Assembly: GCA_002794785.1 (NCBI GenBank)
Contig: NBBA01000002.1
Coordinates: 1,550,001 to 1,614,000 of the forward strand
Reading direction: 5' to 3'
DNA length: 64,000 bases
Source of the DNA: Coniferiporia sulphurascens
Lineage: Eukaryota; Basidiomycota; Agaricomycetes; Hymenochaetales; Hymenochaetaceae
The position numbers and the translations under genes were made by a program. The notes below the pieces were generated by a model. The model was not told the DNA's origin. It saw only the letters and a list, made by a program, of their open reading frames with translations, and searched no databases. Shown here piece after piece: positions 58,356 through 64,000 of the stretch; position 1 is the first letter of the stretch; each line of letters begins with the position of its first letter.

Positions 58356-61300
58356 TTTTTATTTTTTATTATTTATTATTCCTACTGTGTTATGTAATAC
58401 ACCTGCGGCCCCAGAGGGGCCGCCTGTAAACTACTTAACTACTGAGGTGCCCGTCATCGCTCATCGAGTGAAACTGGGCAGGGCACGTGCCTCCGAGGAG
58501 GCCTAGTGTACTTACGCGCCCTATTAGGTAAATAGGGGAGGGGGAGAGGGAGGGATACATATCGTGACTACAGAGAACCCGAACAAGTTGAAACGAGGTC
58601 AGGAAAGAAGAGTCCCTTAGAAGCGGAAAGGAGTGGCTGCGATTGCCATAGAAGAAACTGAGGGGAATCTGAAGGGCAGTCACAAGTCAGAGGGAAATGG
58701 GGGGAGCATACCTGAGAGCTCCAAAAGGGCCGGGTCCACGTCCTGAGTCCTGGGTCCAAGTAACCTTCGCACATAGCCCCGGAGGGTATCCAAGTCGAGG
58801 TTGTTATTGGTGGGGAGTCCATCCAGGTCCATAGCCGCAAATGCGAGGCGGATTGCCCCAGCTGTGTGGTTAGACATCCAGTTGAGGTGGCCTGTAAGGT
58901 GTAGCCAGTGCCATACTACCAGAAGGTGGTTTTCGTCCGCCCATTCGGTATGGTGGACAGGGAGGGGGTCGCTCTTGGGCCAGACACGGCGTATCCAAGG
59001 CTGGAATGTTTCACATCTGCCAAGGACATGGGAGGTTGACTGTGCTGGCCAGGGTGGGTGGTTGTGCCACCTGCAGTGGGAGATCAGGCCGTGTCTGTGT
59101 CGGTAAGCTGAGTCGAAGCTCAGCCAGTAACCCCCATAGGGACTGGCATGACAGAGGACCTGCACCACTGCAGTGAGCTCCAAGCAGGGGTGGTCGGTTG
59201 ATATGGTGAGTATCTTCCATGGACGGCATGTGGGGGGCCCTGTTACCGCCAGGTATTTGTCAGTAGTAGAGGCGAGGGGGCGGGCCAGCTGAAGGGACCA
59301 GCATTCGCTGAGTGTGCAAGTCGCCACTTCTTTCAGAGCGGAGATAGAGGGGGCTAGGGAAGATGGAGGGAGCTCGGTTGCTAGCTTCACCTCGGAGTCT
59401 GCCCATTCGTTCCCAGGGATGTCCTCGTGGCCTGGGCACCATCGGAAATGAACAGTTAGATTCAGAAACGAGTCGAGGAGGGTCTCGACCCCTGCTTTCC
59501 AGAGGGGGAGGAGCTGGGCCCCCGAAGCGGAGGGCCAGGTGCAGAAAAGGCCGAGTGCCATCAGTGAGTCCGAGAGGAAGAAGATCTCCTGGACGTCTGG
59601 CAGTAGGTGGTGAAGTCGTCTTGCCACCCAGCCCAGGGCAGTCGCCAGTGAGAAAATCTCGGCGTCCATTGCTGTGGCACAAGTGGGAGAGGCGAGCCTG
59701 AGGGAGCGGATGTGAAGTGTCCCCTTCATGCCGCAGATGGCTGATCCTGAGGTGTTACCGATGCGTGAGCCATCTGTAAAGACCTGCAGGGAGGTGTCGG
59801 TGCAGCATATCCTGGCCTGGGTGATGTAGTGGTCGCGAAGGTTCGCAGAGACAGGTTGCCTTGGGACTGAGAAGACGATATGCCCTTTACTGAAGGCGAG
59901 GGGGTCCATCCAGGGGGGGTGCATGTACACTGGGATTCGTTGGACTCAGGGGACATGGACCTGCAACGAAAGGGAAAAGGGGGTTTTAGCATTAGGATTG
60001 AACTTTTTCTGCCCTACTCGGTGGGGGGTGCACCAGAGGCGCAAGGCATGTGTGGTCTTTAAATATTCGAAATAAGTGAAGAAAGGAGGAGTGGAACAAA
60101 GGAAATTTGTAGAGTGAGGAGATGCGCCCTTGTAGATGCCCAATATCCAACAGCAAGCAGTATTCTGCATGGCCTGTAGTCAGTTGACTAGGGTTTTTTG
60201 TCGATGTCCATGGTACCATACTGGTGCACCCCATGCTAGGACGGTGCGCATGCAGGCAGTGTAGAGTTGTCGGAGGTGGATGGCTGAGAGGCCCCTCTCA
60301 GTGTTGCCGAGAATGCGGAGGGCTGCCAATGTTGAAAGTCCCTTGGAACACATGTGTTCCATGTGTGGTTTGAAGGTGAGGCCCACATCCCACCAAATCC
60401 TGAGCCAGTGCAGGGGGTTGGTGGGTCGGACCAGGGTTGTGGCGTCAACTTGAATCCCAGTGGTGTCCCAGCGGTGATAGCCAGTTTGCCGCCTGGGCAG
60501 GTGAAAATGGAGGGCCTCCGTCTTTGCCGGCTCGATGTTGAGACCGATTTGGCGAAAAAGGAGGTCGAGTTGTTGGTAAGCCTGTGCTAGGGATCGGCAG
60601 TTAGCTGTCACTGAGGTGCCCATGCAGGCGATGAGGTGGTCATCGACATATGCTAGCAATTGGGAGCCACGCTGTTGGAAGCGCCGCATCACAATGCCTG
60701 CGAAGATCATCGAAAGGATTGGTGACACTGGGGACCCTTGTGGGGTGCCTAGGTCCGGTTTTGGTGCCGTCGGTAGGGTTGTGCCATCGAACGAGATGGC
60801 TACTTCCCTGTTTGTCATGAATGAGAGACACCACTCCGCCATGTCTGGTGGGCATCCCATCTCCAAAAGCTGGTGGTGGAGTCGTCTTGGGTGCACCAAG
60901 TCGAAAAAGCCCTGTATGTCTACTGCTAGGATAGAACATATGAGGCCTTTTGCTTGTGTGCTTTCGACAATCTGTAAAAGGTGCTGGGCGGCATCGTAGA
61001 CCGAGTGTCCCTGACGCCCTCCATACTGGTTTGGTGGCAGCCAGTTCCTCATGTTTGCAAGGTACTGGAGCCAGTTAGTGATCATCTTCTCGAGTAACTT
61101 GCCCAGGGTTTCCTCGAGGGTAATGGGGCAATAGGACCAGGGGGAGAATGGGTCCTTCTTGTTTGGCTTCTGTAGCATCACTACTTTTGCCATCCACCAG
61201 CAGGCTGGGTGGTGGCCCAGTTGCAGGCAGTCATTGAAAAGCGTTAGCACCTCGTTTGGGTAGGCATCGACCACCCATTTCAGGGGGCGATACCCAATCC

Positions 61301-61530
61301 CTGAGGGGCCCGGAGCCGACAAGTTGGAGGTATCGGCCAGTGCGCCCATGAGCTTGGTGAAGAGTAGTGGCGGCGCAGCTGGGGTAGGGGGGGGCAGGGG
61401 GCCGAGGCCCGCAGCCGGGAGTGGGGGGGGTGGTGGGAAGAAGGTAGATCTGAAGAGCTCACCTTTCTCATCATCTGACTGGGTGAAGGTGCTGTCCCCA
61501 CATTTGAGCAAAGGTACTTGGGTTGGGCAG
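58356..61530 (-). mobile_element. LINE family C, 5'-truncated minus copy
   Basis: 3.2 kb C copy inserted head-on into another C copy. It is truncated just upstream of RT (PTQVPLLKCGDSTFTQSD) and has the C-type 3' UTR hairpin (near 58405-58428) and T-run. Confidence 0.9.
58680..61530 (-). pseudogene. ORF2 RT-RNase H-C-terminus, family C
   Basis: One frame from 61530 to the stop at 58680, with only two TGA (60182-60180 and 59948-59946), both at CGA sites. RT has VDIQGFFDL, GTPQGSPVSPIL and intact YVDD near 60645. RNase H (open 59930-58680, 416 codons) has FTDGSRIGN, DAEIFSL, FLSDSLMAL and GHEDIPGNEWADSEVK. The finger reads RWHNHPPWPAQSTSHVLGRC. The best preserved C sequence in the window. Confidence 0.86.
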
Positions 61531-62821
61531 GAAAAAAAAAAGATCGCTAACCGGCTCCAGTACCTTGCTAATGCAAGGAACTGGCTGCCACCAAACCAGT
61601 ACAGAGGATGCCAGGGCCACTCGGTCTATGATGCCGCTCAACACCTTTTACAGATCGTAGAAGGGGCTCATGTGAAGGGACTTGTTTGCTCCATTCTAGC
61701 AGTGGACATACAGGGCTTTTTCGACTCGGTGCACCCAAGACGACTCCACCACCAGCTACTGGAGATGGGATGCCTGCCAGACATGGTGGCGTGGTGTCTC
61801 TCCTTCATGACAAGCAGGGAAGTGGCTGTCTCATTCGATGGCACAACCCTACCGACCACACCAAAACCCGACCTAGGCACCTCACAAGGCTCACCAGTCT
61901 CCCCCATCCTCTCGATGATCTTCGTGGGCATCGTGATGCAGCGCTTTCAACAGCATGGCTCACAACTGTTAGCATACATTGACGATCACCTCATAGCTTG
62001 TGTAGGAACCTCAGTAACAGCTAACTGCAGATCCCTTGCTCAAGCATACCAGCAACTCGACCTCCTCTTCCAACAAATCGGTCTCAACATCAAACCGGCA
62101 AAGATGGAGGCCCTCCACTTTCACCCACCCAGGCGAAAAACAGGCTACCACCACTGGGACACCGCAGGGATTCAAATTGACGCCGATACCCTGGTCCGCC
62201 CCACCAATCCCCTGTGATGGCTGGGAATCTGGTGGGACGCGGGCCTCACCTTTAAACCCCATGTGGAACGAATGCGCTCCAAAGGCCTCTTGACACTGGC
62301 AGCCCTACATATTCTCGGCAACACCGAGAGGGGCCTCTCTGCCATCCACCTCTGACGACTCTACACTGCCTGCGTGCACACCGTCCTAGCATGGGGTGCA
62401 CCAGTGTGGTATCATGGACATCGACAAAAAACCCTTGTCAACCGACTACAGGTGGTACAAAACACAGCTTGCCATTGGATCCTAGGCATCTACAAGGGTG
62501 CATCTCCCCAATCTACAAATTTTCTTTGTTCCACTCCCCCTTTCTTCACTTACTTCGAATATTTAAAGACCACTCATGCCCTGCGCTTATGGCGTACCCC
62601 CCACTGTGTAGGACAGAAAAAGTTCAATCCTAATGCTAACACCCCTTTTTCACTTTCTTTGCAGGTCTGCGTCCCACGAGTCCAATGGATCCCAGCATAC
62701 ATGCACCCCCCCTGGACAGACCCCCTTGCCTTCAGTCAAGGTCGAATCGTCTTCTCAGTCCCTAAGCAGCCAGTCTCAGAGAAAGTGTGTGAACACTATG
62801 TCGCAACAGCCCAGGCTCTCT
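61531..62821 (+). pseudogene. ORF2 RT core to RNase H start, family C
   Basis: Fourth piece of the C host copy: IANRLQYLANARNWLPPNQY, VDIQGFFDS, GTSQGSPVSPIL and catalytic YIDD (near 61975). TGA at 62215 and 62353 interrupt one frame. The thumb, the AT-rich linker and the start of RNase H (DPLAFSQGRIVFS) follow until the next insertion at 62822. Confidence 0.82.
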
Positions 62822-64000
62822 CATCCTTCTTGACCAGTAACCACCACCATCAACTAGTGCGGGCAGCTAAAACTCCCCCATGTCAAACCCAAGTGATTAC
62901 CAGAATGCCCTCCATCACAACCGACCCACCATCCCCTCAACCTCGTCAGCTAGTCTAGCTGCTGCCAACATGGCTGCCGAAGCCGCCACCTCCGCCCAGC
63001 ACGAGACGACCCCCACCCCCTACTCACAAAACCCCCTCCTGGCCCCGACCTCCTCCCTGGACGCCCTCGCACCATCCCCCGCCATCAACGACTCCCAACT
63101 GGTGTCGGCCTACGACTTCACCGCCCAAGTGCATCTAGAGTCCAGGCAGGCATCCCGAGAGGGCTCCCCAGCAACCCCAGCAGGGTCGACACATGGCTCC
63201 AACGAATTCGGCAAAACAGCCCAAGAAATGGTGGTCAACCCCCATACCCCCCCACAACAGGTAGGAGGCGCAAGCCTCAGGCGGAAACACTCCTCAGCTG
63301 CCCTGTCACCCCTCACACCGAGGGGACCCCCACCGCACAACAACGACACGAACCCCACACAGCAGGGTTCATGTACACCCTTACCCGCGCCCTGGACGAC
63401 TTTGACCAGCAAACCAGGGATGCCACCACTGAGACAATTGACATCAAGGCGGCACAGTTCGTGGGCGATCTCCTCTGGAATGTCCAACAGACTCTTGCCA
63501 ACATTCAACAAGACAGGACCTACCCCCAAGACATCATCTACTGCAACGTGGTGATGGCCTACAACTTCGCAAGGGAGGGGGCGGTAATCGCTCTCCCGGC
63601 ACCCTTCGCCCCAGCTCACCCCCCCAGAGGACCCCGGCTGCAACCAGGACCCCTAACACCGCCCCCGTTACCCCAGAAATGAGAGCGCTGACTGAGGCAG
63701 TCAAGCGTCTGACTACTGACATGGCTTCTATTTCCCGTCAGATGGCTTCCATCAGTTCTAGGCCCGCCCCCCGACAACAACAACAACAACAACAGCAGCC
63801 CGCCCCCCAGGCAGCCCCCACCTCTTATGCGCAAGTCGCCACAGCAGCGGCCCCCCCAACAGCCACCAACCCAGCTCCAGTGGCCCCAGCTGCCGGAGCG
63901 GTCATCAACCTGGCACAAAAGAAGAAGAAATGCCAGAGGAAGGTGCCCCCACCACCCACGATGTATGCCAAGGATCCAACCTTGGTACTCACCCCCACAG
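62822..64000 (+). mobile_element. LINE with complete 5' end, runs off right edge
   Basis: Begins at the conserved 5' terminus and leader. ORF1 resembles A in the central part but has a distinct N-terminus (MSNPSDYQNALHHNRPTIPS). It may therefore be the otherwise unseen ORF1 of family C or an A subfamily; without ORF2 I cannot decide. Confidence 0.85.
62880..64000 (+). pseudogene. ORF1 (gag-like), partial, subfamily uncertain
   Basis: ATG at 62880. Contains LVSAYDFTAQ, DPHTPPQQ-type NPHTPPQQVGGASLRR, and after a frameshift near 63340 the block MYTLTRALDDFDQQTRDA. A 1 nt shortening of the C-run near 63615 shifts the frame again to a stretch holding MRALTEAVKRL, the Gln tract near 63775, KKKKCQRKV and YAKDPTLVL at the edge. 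The zinc knuckles lie beyond the window. Confidence 0.78.

Larger units (their letters stand above)
30157..62821 (+). mobile_element. LINE family C host copy, 5'-truncated, in four pieces
   Basis: One C element dispersed over 32 kb: 30157-30393 (endonuclease C-term), 54485-54830, 57948-58355 and 61531-62821. Duplications of 12-15 bp at three of the interruptions join the pieces in order and in frame. It is interrupted a last time at 62822; RNase H C-terminus and 3' end lie beyond the window or are lost. Its 5' truncation abuts the minus B 5' terminus at 30156. Confidence 0.88.

Noticed and set aside
1..64000. Long terminal repeat or viral elements, CRISPR, bacterial operons
   Set aside because: No LTR pairs, protease, integrase or spacer arrays; all RT belongs to LINE-type ORF2 with endonuclease at its N-terminus.

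Overview
This 64 kb window is a dense, nested pile of non-LTR retrotransposons (LINEs). I found no cellular gene, tRNA, rRNA or CRISPR array. Almost every base belongs to one of about 17 copies of three related LINE families, here called A, B and C. Each has the same plan: a short 5' leader; ORF1 (gag-like, Pro/Gln-rich, zinc knuckles at the C-terminus); ORF2 (APE-type endonuclease, reverse transcriptase, RNase H, C-terminal Cys/His motif); a 0.3 kb 3' UTR with GC-rich hairpins; and an (AAT)n/A-rich tail. The QEP-type endonuclease motif, the RT-RNase H order and the zinc-knuckle ORF1 fit the Tad1/I side of LINEs, so a fungus is the likeliest host, but this is inference from motifs only. Inactivating stops are nearly all TGA at positions where a sister copy has CGA, which points to a genome with CpG methylation.

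Layout. (1) 1-17307: an outer A copy on the minus strand (4690-6744 plus 16888-17307) is split by two insertions. One is an A copy whose 5' part is inverted (1-1270 minus, 1271-4689 plus). The other is a 5'-truncated C copy (6745-16887), itself split by a full-length A copy (7455-15121), which is in turn split by a truncated minus A copy (8830-10027). (2) 17308-30156: a full-length minus B copy split by a full-length plus B copy (18641-25057). (3) 30157-62821: a plus C copy cut into four pieces by a 24 kb composite (30394-54484), a minus A copy (54831-57947) and a minus C copy (58356-61530). The composite holds B, A and A copies, among them two full-length A elements (33604-40022 and 45602-52047), and two blocks that do not match the LINEs (33215-33603 and 43330-44009). 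(4) 62822 to the window end: the 5' part of a further full-length element.

The best preserved element is 33604-40022: ORF1 is fully open (684 aa) and ORF2 stays in one frame over 1,330 codons with three TGA stops. ORF1 stop and ORF2 start overlap as ATGA in every copy that retains the junction, suggesting termination-reinitiation. Target-site duplications of 12-15 bp can be paired across the nest for seven insertions and give the order of events; several other insertions lack them and show deletions or unexplained junctions.
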